DNA from: Arabidopsis thaliana
Lineage: Eukaryota; Streptophyta; Magnoliopsida; Brassicales; Brassicaceae
Assembly: GCF_000001735.4 (NCBI RefSeq)
Contig: NC_003075.7
Coordinates: 1,117,001-1,181,000 of the forward strand
DNA: 64,000 bases
Reading direction: 5' to 3'
The notes under the pieces were generated by a model, which ran no database searches, was not told the DNA's origin, and saw only the letters and a program-made list of their open reading frames with translations. The position numbers and the translations under genes are program-made. Positions 1-9,600 of this stretch are shown one piece after another; the stretch's first letter is position 1, and every line of letters starts with the position of its first letter.

Positions 1-201
1 ACATGCCAACCTAAACCCTCAATAATACATATATTTGATCTTAGTTTACAGTTAGATCGATTGTTGACTTTCCGCTGGCACAGGCTGGAAATTTGAAATT
101 GTCTCGTTATCCGCAAGCTACAAAGTGTCTCGAGGAGGACTCAGTTCTTTTTTAATTTACAAATCTCTCTCTTTCTTTCTCTCTCTCTCTCTCTAGCCTC
201 C
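1..201 (+). promoter_or_regulatory. Upstream region and CT-rich leader of the DC1 gene
   Basis: No gene is visible here. Bases 163-196 are an almost pure CT tract directly before the ATG at 202, typical of crucifer 5' leaders. The real promoter probably extends left of the window. Confidence 0.5.
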
Positions 202-2670
202 ATGGATTTCGATTCACAGCAGAAGCCGGAGTCGGAACTGATCTCACTCATTGAGAAAATAATCTTTGTCGGCAAACCGGAGTCGCAATTGGTGGTATCA
301 CTCGTGACGCAAACAATCTCTCTCATCAGATCTATAGATTCAGATCCGGATACAAAGCAGGACTCGGAGCCGGAGCTCATGTCACTCATTTCTCAAATAT
401 ACTCGTATCTCGAATCTAGGAATTCAGATGAGCTTTCATCACTCCTTGATCAAATAGTCTCTCTCGTCGAGTCTACATACTCGGAGCCGCCAGAGATGAA
501 GCTCGCCTCACTCATTAAGAAACTAATGCCTCTCATAGATACACAGATCCCACCAATCTTTACGGGAAAGTCTCTCACATACGATGCGAAGCTTCTCCTC
601 TATACGAAGACGTTAGCGAGCCGGGATGCAAATGTCGTATCACTCATAGTTGAAATTGTCACTCTGGTCAACTCTACGGATTTGGATTCGCTGCCGGAGT
701 CGGAGCTCATGTCTGTCGTTACTCAAACAATCTCTTTCTTCAACTCTATGGATCTGGATTCCCAGCCGGAGCCGCTAAGGAAGCTTATATCAATCTTTTC
801 TCAAAAATATTTTTCGGATTCAGAGTTGGAGCTGGCCCTGGATTGGGACTTCATGTCGCTCGTTGATAAAACATTGACTTTTGAGCCGGAGCCGAAGCTC
901 ATATCACTCATCCTTGAGATAGTCACCCTTGTCTTCTCCATGTATACACAGTGGGACAAGCTTATTTCCTTATGTCCTCGCTTAAATGTTAGTTTGAAAG
1001 AGGAAAAGTTTCATGTGGAGCCCAAATACAAGATGTGGAACGGCAAGCTGGAGTGTCTCCCTTTCAACTGGCAGAAATTCTGGTTAACAAGAGGAGAACT
1101 CGCTTCCCATTTTCTCTGCCAAGGTTGCAACGGCAAGAACCATAAAGAATATAACAAGGCTCCAGCTGAGATCAAACACCCTTTTCATCCTAAACATCCT
1201 CTTCTCCTCGTCTCCTTGCAAATGCTTAGTAGCACGAGGAAATGCTATTGTTGCGATGAAGATCTCAAGAATATCTTTTATTATTGCTCCGCTTGCGAGT
1301 TTGCTGTTAATTTTGCTTGTGTGCAGAAACCACCAGAGTTGTCTATGCACCATCCCAAGTGGCATGAGCATACTCTTGCTCTGTTTCCAACGCAGACTCC
1401 ATTTCCTTGCAGCATCTGTGCCTTGACACATTCAAGCGGTCCTTTCTATACATCAAGCGGTCCTTTCTATACATGTCCCCCTTGTGACTTTGTTATCCAT
1501 CAAAAGTGTTTCAGCTTACCACGTGTCATAAGGATATCTCGCCATCCCCATCGTATCTCGTTTACTCCTTCTTTTGACCCTGAAAAATATTGGTCTTGTG
1601 GTGTTTGTCGCAGAAAGATCGAGAATGATTATGGGTGCTATTCTTGCGTCAAGGACGGCTGTTCCTATGCGGCTCATTCGAAATGTGCCACACAGACCAA
1701 TGTGTGGGATGGTAAAGAACTTGAAGGAGAGCCAGAAGAAGACATGGATGAAGAAGTCGAGTCGTTTGTGACGATAAGCGATGGAATTATACAACATTTC
1801 AGTCATGAGCATCATCATATGAGACTTGATGTGAACACAGACAGAGATTACGACGAGAATAAGTTGTGTCAAGCATGTACCACGCCTATCTATTTTGGTA
1901 ACTTCTTCTCCTGTATGCAATGTGATTTCATTCTCCATGAGAAATGTGCTAATTTTCGTCGTAAAATACATCATCCGACACATCCTCATCTGCTCACTCT
2001 ATCCAGAACATACGAAGGTGAGCATCATGCGTTTGCATGTTCAGCTTGTTCTGTGTGGTGCACTGCTGGTTTCTTCTATGAGTGCAATGAAGAAGCATGT
2101 TATTTTAAGGTACATGTGCAGTGCGCCACAATTTCTGAGCCGTTAGTCCACGAAAGTCATATGCATCCTTTATTCCTAACATCCAAACCAGAAGAGGAGC
2201 AAAGAACATGTAATGTTTGCCATAATTTAAGAAGGGGTGGTAGTGAAACATTCAATTGCATTGAGGAGTGTAACTTTTCTTTGTGCTTTGGATGTGCTAC
2301 TATACCTCATAAGGCGAGGTATAAGCATGATAAGCATATGCTCACTATTTCTTATGGGGAGAAGACTAGTACCATGACGTATTGGTGTGAAGTTTGCGAG
2401 GGAAAAATAGATCCAAAGGAGCGGTTTTACATGTGTGATGAGTATTGTTGTGTCACCTTACACATGCCATGTATGCTTGGTTGGGACTTATACATGAAGC
2501 CCGGTTCATCGTGGATAAGAGGCAGTAAAAAAGTATATGCTTTGCCGAACAATCATCATATGTCTAGACCTATTTGCCCCCGTTGTGAGAGGCGCTGTCC
2601 ATACAAAACAGTTCTCAAAGAGAATGAATTAGCATTTTGTTCCATATTATGTATTATGTGGAAGAAGTAA
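202..2670 (+). CDS. DC1 (cysteine/histidine-rich C1) domain protein, single exon
   Basis: Uninterrupted 822-codon frame, probably AT4G02540. Residues 1 to about 260 are an acidic, Ser/Leu-rich stretch of degenerate repeats built on a (S/A)LI-x-x-(I/L)-x-x-L core. From about residue 290 there are repeated C1-like zinc modules with CxxC pairs and interspersed His (for example CYCC, CSAC, CSIC, CPPC, CGVC, CQAC, CMQC, CSAC, CNVC, CEVC). DC1 proteins are a very large plant family, mostly of unknown biochemical role; C1-like modules bind zinc and in relatives contact lipid or protein partners. No signal peptide or membrane segment is visible. The ATG at 202 follows a CT-rich leader and is the first in frame. 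An exact 21-base in-frame duplication lies between two Cys pairs (1432-1473). Family certain, function unknown. Confidence 0.93.
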   Translation: MDFDSQQKPESELISLIEKIIFVGKPESQLVVSLVTQTISLIRSIDSDPDTKQDSEPELMSLISQIYSYLESRNSDELSSLLDQIVSLVESTYSEPPEMKLASLIKKLMPLIDTQIPPIFTGKSLTYDAKLLLYTKTLASRDANVVSLIVEIVTLVNSTDLDSLPESELMSVVTQTISFFNSMDLDSQPEPLRKLISIFSQKYFSDSELELALDWDFMSLVDKTLTFEPEPKLISLILEIVTLVFSMYTQWDKLISLCPRLNVSLKEEKFHVEPKYKMWNGKLECLPFNWQKFWLTRGELASHFLCQGCNGKNHKEYNKAPAEIKHPFHPKHPLLLVSLQMLSSTRKCYCCDEDLKNIFYYCSACEFAVNFACVQKPPELSMHHPKWHEHTLALFPTQTPFPCSICALTHSSGPFYTSSGPFYTCPPCDFVIHQKCFSLPRVIRISRHPHRISFTPSFDPEKYWSCGVCRRKIENDYGCYSCVKDGCSYAAHSKCATQTNVWDGKELEGEPEEDMDEEVESFVTISDGIIQHFSHEHHHMRLDVNTDRDYDENKLCQACTTPIYFGNFFSCMQCDFILHEKCANFRRKIHHPTHPHLLTLSRTYEGEHHAFACSACSVWCTAGFFYECNEEACYFKVHVQCATISEPLVHESHMHPLFLTSKPEEEQRTCNVCHNLRRGGSETFNCIEECNFSLCFGCATIPHKARYKHDKHMLTISYGEKTSTMTYWCEVCEGKIDPKERFYMCDEYCCVTLHMPCMLGWDLYMKPGSSWIRGSKKVYALPNNHHMSRPICPRCERRCPYKTVLKENELAFCSILCIMWKK

Positions 2671-3020
2671 CCCTGTAGCTTCATTTACTTTTTTCTTGTT
2701 AAGAGAAATATTTATGAATTTGCATTCTGTTGCATTGATTAGTCAAACAATGATATGTCCAATATTGTTATGAGATGTTTCCAGGGAAATTTTTCTAAAA
2801 GAAGTATCTTTCTTTGCATGTGATTCTTGAAAGACTTCCTTCTTTTAACTAATATCCCAAAATCTCAAACACATGAGATGAGAAAGGAAGATACTGTTGA
2901 GCCAAACCCTTACCATCCTTTCCCAAACCCTCTTCTCTGAATCCCTTTTTTCTGGATGTGATAACCCTTTCTTTTGTATCAGCATCCATTTTTAGTTACT
3001 TAAATCGTACCAGATGATCA
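2671..3020. other. 3' flank of the DC1 gene, no gene seen
   Basis: AT-rich sequence following the DC1 stop. It should hold the 3' UTR and polyadenylation signals, but no single signal stands out. No convincing reading frame was found on either strand. Confidence 0.5.
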
Positions 3021-3410
3021 GTTTTGCACTTTGATCGTGCTTATATATCGTTTGTATATGATGGCCTTGTGTTGTGGATTTCTGATCTGCTGTTGCCCTT
3101 CGAGGATCTCAGGAGAAAAGGATTGCTCTCTGATGTGGAGAAAGATATACCCGGTATGATATATCCTGCTAAGTAAAGAAAGAGTCTTTGCTTCAAAACT
3201 TATCCTGCTATACCCAGTATGATATTTATCGTATATATGCTTTGAAAGCAGCATACTTTGATCTCCATAGGTTTTACTGGAAAGAGAAGGCAAGGGAAGA
3301 AGAAAAACACTCTTCTGCCTTGAGTAATTAAATATTTCGTATCGAAACCAGAGGGGGAGGATGCATTCATTGAAGCTGCAGTGATGGCATTAGCAGGTTG
3401 CTTTCGTTAG
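3021..3410 (+). pseudogene. Frame-broken coding relic, family not recognised
   Basis: Three coding-like stretches follow each other on the + strand in alternating frames. Segment 1 (3021-3173) contains DLLLPFEDLRRKGLL. Segment 2 (about 3179-3326) contains YRIYALKAAYFDLHRFYWKE followed by an acidic/basic run. Segment 3 (3330-3410) contains GEDAFIEAAVMALAGCF and ends at TAG. Codon composition in each segment looks protein-like, unlike the AT-rich flanks. The shifts and the stop between segments argue for a decayed gene fragment rather than an expressed gene, though small introns cannot be excluded. A 20-odd base imperfect direct repeat (about 3147 and 3208, around TATACCC(G/A)GTATGATAT) may have helped cause the first shift. 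I could not place the family. Confidence 0.4.
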
Positions 3411-3621
3411 TCCAAAAAATTGTGCAAAGATAAAGTGAAGTATATGACCTGTATAATGTCTGTTATAAACTATATCATGTGGTTTAAAATTAGACCAAAT
3501 GAATTCACAACAAAATCAAATTGGCCTCAACAAATATTTCCAGCTTTTAACATTAACAAGACTCTACATTACCCCAAAAGAAGAGGAGGATTCTTTTAGC
3601 CATAGCAGCAAATCAATTTTT

Positions 3622-4677
3622 TTACTTCCACCACCAAAACTGTCGAAACAAAAACATCTTCCTCATCCTATTATTATAAGCCATGAAAGCTCTAGCTTTG
3701 ACTGGATCACCATTCAGATACTCAAACGCATACATCTGTTTTGCTTCTTCCAATTCATCAATCTCCATCACTGCTTTCAACAATTCCTCTGTGTTAATCA
3801 AAGTTTTGCTTTGAACCACTGCATCAGCTAGGCGGCGAATGCTAGAAGCAACCACTAACATTGCTTCTTGACAAGGATCCGAGTTTCGAGAACGTTTAGA
3901 AGGTCGTCTTAAAGGATCTCGAGGAGGAGGAAGATCTTGAGACTCTTCATGCATATACTCACTTGCTCCTGCGTATGACTCTGTTCCATCTGTATCGCTA
4001 TGTTCTTCAGAACTTCCTAAAGGGAAGGAAACAGAGTCTTCTTCAAATTGTTTTACGTCATTAAGATGATGACTGCTTTCCTTCTTCACTTTGTTATATT
4101 TACCTGGAGTTTGATAGTCACCGCATACTGTTCTAAGTTCTTCGTACATCTCAATTTGCTTTCCCCTAAATGCTTTTGCGTCTGGGTTTACCTATTCCAA
4201 CCATTTTTAAGTTTGATAATGATGCACAAAAGAAGGATGATCTCTTAGTAAAAGAGAAGGGATAATGGGACTTACAGCAATATATCTTCTCCAGAGCTCA
4301 TCACTTTCGCAATCGATCATTTTTGTGCTCGAGTTCCACCAGAATCCATCCCGGCTAAGTATGTCTCTCATAACTCTGTACCTTTTCTTGATCGTCTTGA
4401 GGCGATTGATGGCTTTCTGGCTAGTCAAGTTAAGATTGAAACGAGTATTAACCGCAACACAAGCAGCAGTGTAAGCCTTATCGTTAAAACATTTGTCAAC
4501 TTTGTTCCCGTTTTTGGCCTGGACAGCCAAAGCTTCAATCAAACACTTATCCATTCCAACAGACCATATAACATTTCTCCCCTTATGCTTCATCTCTTTT
4601 CTCTCTACTGGAATCCCATATTGATCCATTCCTGGTTCACGTAGAATTCTATGCATATCATTATACCATAACATCAC
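3622..4677 (-). CDS. Myb/SANT-like DNA-binding domain protein
   Basis: Two exons on the minus strand: 4276-4677 and 3622-4191, joined in phase 0 (donor at 4275, acceptor AG at 4192-4193), giving 323 residues; probably AT4G02550. Exon 1 carries the trihelix-like core: W in VIWSVGMDKCLIEAL, then SQKAINRLKTIKKRY and SDELWRRYIA. Exon 2 begins VNPDAKAFRGKQIEMYEELR, the usual continuation of the Myb_DNA-bind_3 domain shared by plant nuclear proteins and the PIF-Harbinger accessory protein family. The C-terminal part has an acidic/Ser stretch, a basic RRPSKRSR cluster that could act as a nuclear signal, and a family-typical helical tail ending FWWWK. The start is uncertain: ATG 4677 is outermost, ATG 4629 is an alternative 16 residues in. 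Probably DNA-binding or transposase-derived; target unknown. Confidence 0.85.
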
Positions 4678-5290
4678 AATAGAAAAAGCTTGGTCGTTCT
4701 CACAAATAAACGAAGCTCTATACCATTTTCAAAATCGATCGACCTAAACTCGTCTCTCTTCCAGATATTCGAAGAAGAGCTCTGAAACTAACTTAGCTAA
4801 TGATTTTTAAAAAAGAACTCAAATCAGCTCTCAGTAGTAGAAATCAAATGCGTATACCTTCACAGAAACGAAATCAGATTGACGGTGATTCAGATCGCCG
4901 CCGATGAACGGAGGAGTCAAAAGTGGTGGAAGTGCGACATTTCCGATAAGGAGAAGCTCGATTTAGGGTTTGGTTTCCCCTTTATCTTATTTCGTATGGA
5001 TCGGAGGAGTGTTTCTTCTTTTCTCGAAATATCTCTCTCTCTCTGAGTACTTGTTTCCCGAGAAACCCAGAGTCGTCGAAGAAGTTTTCTCATTATCGCT
5101 TTTGACAAAACGGTTGCGTTTTTAATAAACCTTTGAAAAAATGGACCCAGAATAATAATCGGTTTTTGTCTGATATTTTCTTGCGCCTTTTCCCGGAAAA
5201 TTTCTCTGAAACTTCTTCTTCTCTGGCTTTTTTTGTTCGTCTCGGTCTACGTGGCATCATGTATAACGGGTCAAACCCGAAACTAGATAC
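4678..5290 (-). promoter_or_regulatory. Leader and upstream region of the Myb/SANT-like gene
   Basis: Read on the minus strand, a possible 5' UTR donor (AG before GTATAC near 4857) suggests a leader intron, but the acceptor was not fixed. The region 4900-5110 has CT/GA-rich leader-like sequence. The gene shares this divergent interval with the small-RNA locus on the other strand. No protein-coding gene was seen. Confidence 0.4.
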
Positions 5291-5294
5291 TCAA

Positions 5295-5400
5295 TGGGCC
5301 GAGTTTGATGTAATTCACAAAGCCCAAACTCATCGGGTTAACGGGACCGACCCGATTCTTTCGAAAACGTAAACCCTAGCTTCCTCCATTGTCTTATATA
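5295..5400 (+). promoter_or_regulatory. Site II / telo-box / TATA promoter of a small-RNA locus
   Basis: TGGGCC at 5295-5300 and AGCCCA (TGGGCT on the other strand) at 5321-5326 are site II elements. AAACCCTA at 5371-5378 is a telo-box. TATATA follows at 5395-5400. Site II plus telo-box is the known promoter grammar of plant snoRNA and ribosomal-protein genes. It points toward the two box C/D candidates downstream on the same strand and may also serve the divergent minus-strand gene. Confidence 0.6.
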
Positions 5401-5596
5401 TTGCCGCCTGTGATTACTTTTCTCAATCAACTCATTCTAATGATCGATTATTCCACAAAGTAGTTCTTTCATGTTTCGGTTTTTCTCTTCTTTTTTCGTT
5501 GCTTGATTTGGTTCGATGGTTTTCAATTTTTGATTTTCTCTGAAGATTTGAATCCATTTTTGTTTTCAATTCGATTTCGGCTAGATTAGGGTTTAG

Positions 5597-5685
5597 AGTG
5601 AAGGCAGTGATGATTAAAAACTACCTATTTTATGAGTAATTCTCTGATTAGAAAATTTACCAATGGATCCTTCTGAGCCTTCACT
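5597..5685 (+). ncRNA. Box C/D snoRNA candidate 1
   Basis: A canonical box C GTGATGA lies at 5607-5613 and box D CTGA at 5673-5676. The flanks 5597-5605 (AGTGAAGGC) and 5677-5685 (GCCTTCACT) are perfectly complementary over 9 bp and abut the boxes, as a C/D terminal stem should. An internal CTGA at 5644-5647 fits box D', with a degenerate C' near 5661-5667. Predicted length is about 89 nt. I did not recognise an rRNA or snRNA target for the sequence before D' or D. It is probably processed from a longer plus-strand precursor shared with the second candidate. Confidence 0.7.
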
Positions 5686-5760
5686 GCTTATTTGTATTCA
5701 CAATTCAGTTTTCTCGGGAAAATTAGGGTTTGGTTTTTACTGTTTAAGATTGATGACGAT

Positions 5761-5863
5761 GAGAAAGAGCCGATGGAATGATGATAACGATTTTTCGGAT
5801 ATATTAATTTATTCTGTCGACCAAAACTCAGACTACAATTATCTGACTAATTGGCTCTTTCTC
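5761..5863 (+). ncRNA. Box C/D snoRNA candidate 2, predicted 25S rRNA guide
   Basis: Box C ATGATGA lies at 5778-5784 and box D CTGA at 5843-5846. Flanks 5761-5774 and 5850-5863 form a 14-bp stem with a single G-U pair, separated from the boxes by 3 nt on each side. Directly upstream of box D, 5829-5840 reads CAGACTACAATT. This is complementary over 12 nt to AATTGTAGTCTG, a conserved stretch near the 5' end of plant 25S rRNA as I remember it. By the D+5 rule the methylated base would be the first U of that target (opposite position 5838). A degenerate D' may be CTGT at 5814-5817. The stem-box spacing is looser than in candidate 1. Confidence 0.72.
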
Positions 5864-6655
5864 TCATTAATCTGTTATTCTTAATTTTAATCTTCTGTTT
5901 TTGGATCTCTTAATTATGTTTTTTGAATGATTTGGCTAATACAAGTTTGAACGACTTATGAACGATTTATGAAGAGCACTGTCTATCACCGTCTTAATTT
6001 AGAGACTGCTTACTTAGTTCGGTGACGAGTAATGTGGATTCAATAAACATTCACAGTTATGAAATTAGAAAAGACATAAATAATTTTTGACCTATCATTT
6101 AACAAAGAACAAATCATAAGAACGATAATTAAACGGCTGTTAACTCTGTATTTGCAAGTTGAGATTGTGGCCTTAAACTATATGCTGGGTTCTTTTAGTT
6201 ATCAAAAGTAAACCCGGTTATCCATCCCAACCGGTTAAGATATCGGTTTAAACTGAGAGTACCAATAGGAACAGTATATAGTGTTCCCTTTGTAAACAAA
6301 AATTGTGTACGAATAAGAACAGTATCCACATTCTATCAATCTTCACAGAAATGGATATTGTATACCAAAATCTCCAATTACCGAAGCAGTCCAGTTTAGC
6401 CAGTGTTACTGTTACTAAATTGAATCAGATTTGGAATTAGTCGAATAATGATGAAGACAAGACTTGTTTTTGAAAAGCCTTGAAGCCAATTGAGACAGTA
6501 ATAACTTTATCCATTCATTCTTTCTTTTAGTTTATTATCTCTGATGAATCTGTTGTGAGTTAAAAATGAAAATCTGTGTCTGAACAGAGTATAATGCTAA
6601 TTCAACCATGACAAGCAAATATTGAGGACCAAAGAACCATAGTCTTATATATGGT
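5864..6655. other. Spacer between snoRNA locus and LD 3' end, no gene seen
   Basis: AT-rich sequence. It should contain the 3' end of the snoRNA precursor (reading right) and the LD 3' UTR (reading left). I looked for further C/D or H/ACA RNAs and saw no convincing box pair with a terminal stem. No protein-like frame was found. Confidence 0.45.
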
Positions 6656-9600
6656 TTAACGCCATCTTTTGTTTTGGTTCCAATATGGATGAGTAGAAGA
6701 ATCATGTTTCCTTGATGCTTGTTGTTGTTGTCCCCTCATGTTAAGCTGGTTCCTACTTGGGCTATTATCAGGACTCCATGATTCATATCCTGGATTGCTA
6801 CTCATGTACTGGCTATTCCCTTGGTATGAAGTAACTTGTGAAGCCGATGCAATCTCGTTTTCTTGATGTGAGTAGTAACTGTTCTGACTCTGCTGACTCC
6901 TCCATGAACTCGATGTACCTGTTCCCATTTGTCCTACTGGTTCCCTAACTGCATACGAGGTTGTTGAGATTGGTTGTTGTTGTTGTTGTTGAAAATGTAA
7001 ATTGTGATGAAGTTTTGGTTGCATATATTGTTGCTGTTCTCTTTCTGTGTGAGCCAATGTGATCGAGTTACTGTATGCTGATGGAGCATGTCGTGGGATT
7101 GATTGTTCATTTGTTTGATGCCATTGCATTGAACCAACACGAAGCTGTGTACCCGATCTAGCAACTGCAGTACCAACTTGGTTTTGCCTTGAAAATGGAT
7201 TCCGAATCCCTTCTTGTCCCCATCCACTCTGTAAAATTGGAACAATACACTTAACTCAGTAAGAGAATAAGAAACAGACATTAACATCTTCTAATGGGGG
7301 CATTGTACTCATCAGGTTAGATCTAACAGCTGGAATTCATAATCCAGTTTGGTGTTAGCTAGAGCCTGTTGTAGTTCTTTCCTTTTTTCTATATGTCGTG
7401 AGATTCAATTTGGCAACATGATCTATTAATAGGGTTTTGGATATGTCCGAGGAATTTGGGGTGAATAGGTTTCAAGTAACGCACCATTCCAGGATTAGTT
7501 GATGGAGTGGGAGATGGAAGGGAAACTTCGACCCTTTCTTCAACCTGTTTATTTGAGCTACTGCTTGAGTTTGGTGCACCAGTCTTAATCACATCAAGCA
7601 GTTTTACCATATCTTGGCCGGCTAAATTACTGGGTTTTCCCGAAGTTAGTGCATAAACAAGATCTGGGTTCTTAAGTAACGCAGCTAATAACTCGAGATC
7701 AGGTTCAGGACTGCTTAGAGATGAAGAGGTTGTGGCAGCACCAGCAGCAATTCTTCGTTCATCAAGTGAATCCTGTGGTTCCGTTAAACTTTCTTCTGGT
7801 GGCTGTTGAGATGGAATTTCAGGGGTCAAACTGTCATCATAGTCCATTTCCCTATCCCATGGTTCTTTAGGGTTCAACGGTATAGTTTGAAGAGACTGAT
7901 ATGTTGTTTCTCTTTCTCGCCGGTTTCTGTTTCTCTGAACATCAGCCTCCTTGCTATTACCACCAGCGGCTACTCTCCAGAGTTCGTCAAGTTCCATTCC
8001 TGAAGAAAACTAGGCATTAGAATGAGTCCTAACTAACCACCAAAATAGAAGTGAACCAAAGAAGACCCTAAAGAGTCACATTCAGCTTATTCAATAAGTG
8101 GCCAACGAGATATAAATCCAACGAATGATATTACCTGGTGGTACATGCCAATCAATCTGTTTTCTCTTGCAATTCTTGAGAATAGTTTGTGAACTCATTT
8201 TCATCATAACTCCCACCTTACTAGAAATGCTTTTAGGAGGTGTTGAAGGTTTTTTAATTTCATCAGCTTGTACCGGGACAATTACGGCCGAAGGTCCATT
8301 GACGGGCTGAAGAGCCGAAGGTCCATTGACAGGCTGAACAGCCAAAGGTCCATTGACGGGCTGAACAGCTGAAGGTCCATTGACGGGCTGAATAGTTGAA
8401 AATCCATTGACGGGCTGAACAGTCGAGAGTACAGGTGTGTCTTCAGTCTTAGCTTCATTGTTCTGAATAGGTGGAGAATCCTTGGCTGAATGAAGAGCCA
8501 AGGGCTTCTCAGGAGCAACGATTTTCGAATCACCAATGGCACTTGGTAAAGGATCCTTTTTACTGTTCTTGCTCTGCATATAAAGGGCACGCATCTTTGC
8601 TTTCTGAATATCATCAGCAGACATTGGGCGGCTTCGACCTGAAGTTCCTATTCTTACTGTCTGCGGACTCTTTCCAGCAGCTTTTTGGCCTGGTTGTTCC
8701 ACCATCTGTACTTTCCTGCGTTCTTTGTTATCTGCTGAAAGCTAAGGAAACTAACTTTGAAGTGAAGGATTATCCTGAGCTAGGAAAAGGACTATAACAT
8801 GATGTGGAATATTTGGTTGCTCTCTTGACATAGCAGGTTTCACATGTAAAATACCGACTAAATAACAGAAGTAGCCAACAAGTTCAATACGTTAACTTAT
8901 CCAATGCATTGAGAAAATGTAAATCAACTGGTGCTTTTTAATAAAAGAGCTCAAACGAAAGGATACACGATGGATTTGAACCAAGCATGTGTTTCTTGGT
9001 GGAATCATCTGCAGAAGTAAGCAACAGTTTTGGACCCTGTGACGATTCAATCCTCCTGTACCAGAAGATAACTAGTAATTATGAAACCACCTAACTATCA
9101 AAAGGGAACCTGTTCTAGATGGAATTTAACAATCAAACTGATACCTGACATTCTCTGACTTTCCATTTGAGAGACTAAGAATATCTTCCTGTTACGACAC
9201 GAAAAACGGTTTTAAGGAACTGATGCACGTAATAGAAATAAATTCATGTTTTGCACCACTTACAGGATTGCTACTATCACCCATGATTTCAGCAATACTG
9301 CATAACAAGACAGAAGTCTATGAGTAAAATGTCACTAAACAACAAAATGAGAGGTAAAATAAGTATTATTCGACACATAAACCAAAACTTGCCTCTGTTT
9401 CAGAAGCAATTGACTCTGCGAATCAATTTGCGAACTGTTACGATTTTGTTTCTTCATAGCTTGGATTTTCGCAAATAACTTGGTCCACCTTGATAACAAA
9501 CCTTTTGCCCTGTTTGATATGTCTGATCTTCAAATCAGATGATGAAATCGAATAAATCACAACAAGAACTTTGGCATTGATGAAAGCTACGCAGCATTTA

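Noticed and set aside
4917..5108. 63-codon frame on the minus strand
   Set aside because: Lies in the leader of the Myb/SANT-like gene, is highly basic and has no family features.
5661..5672. Possible pairing of snoRNA candidate 1 with the 18S rRNA 3' end
   Set aside because: The match needs a bulged base after seven pairs and leaves no room between C' and D; not a credible methylation guide.
5920..6060. H/ACA-type RNA near the snoRNA locus
   Set aside because: No paired hairpins with a correctly placed H box and ACA tail could be drawn.
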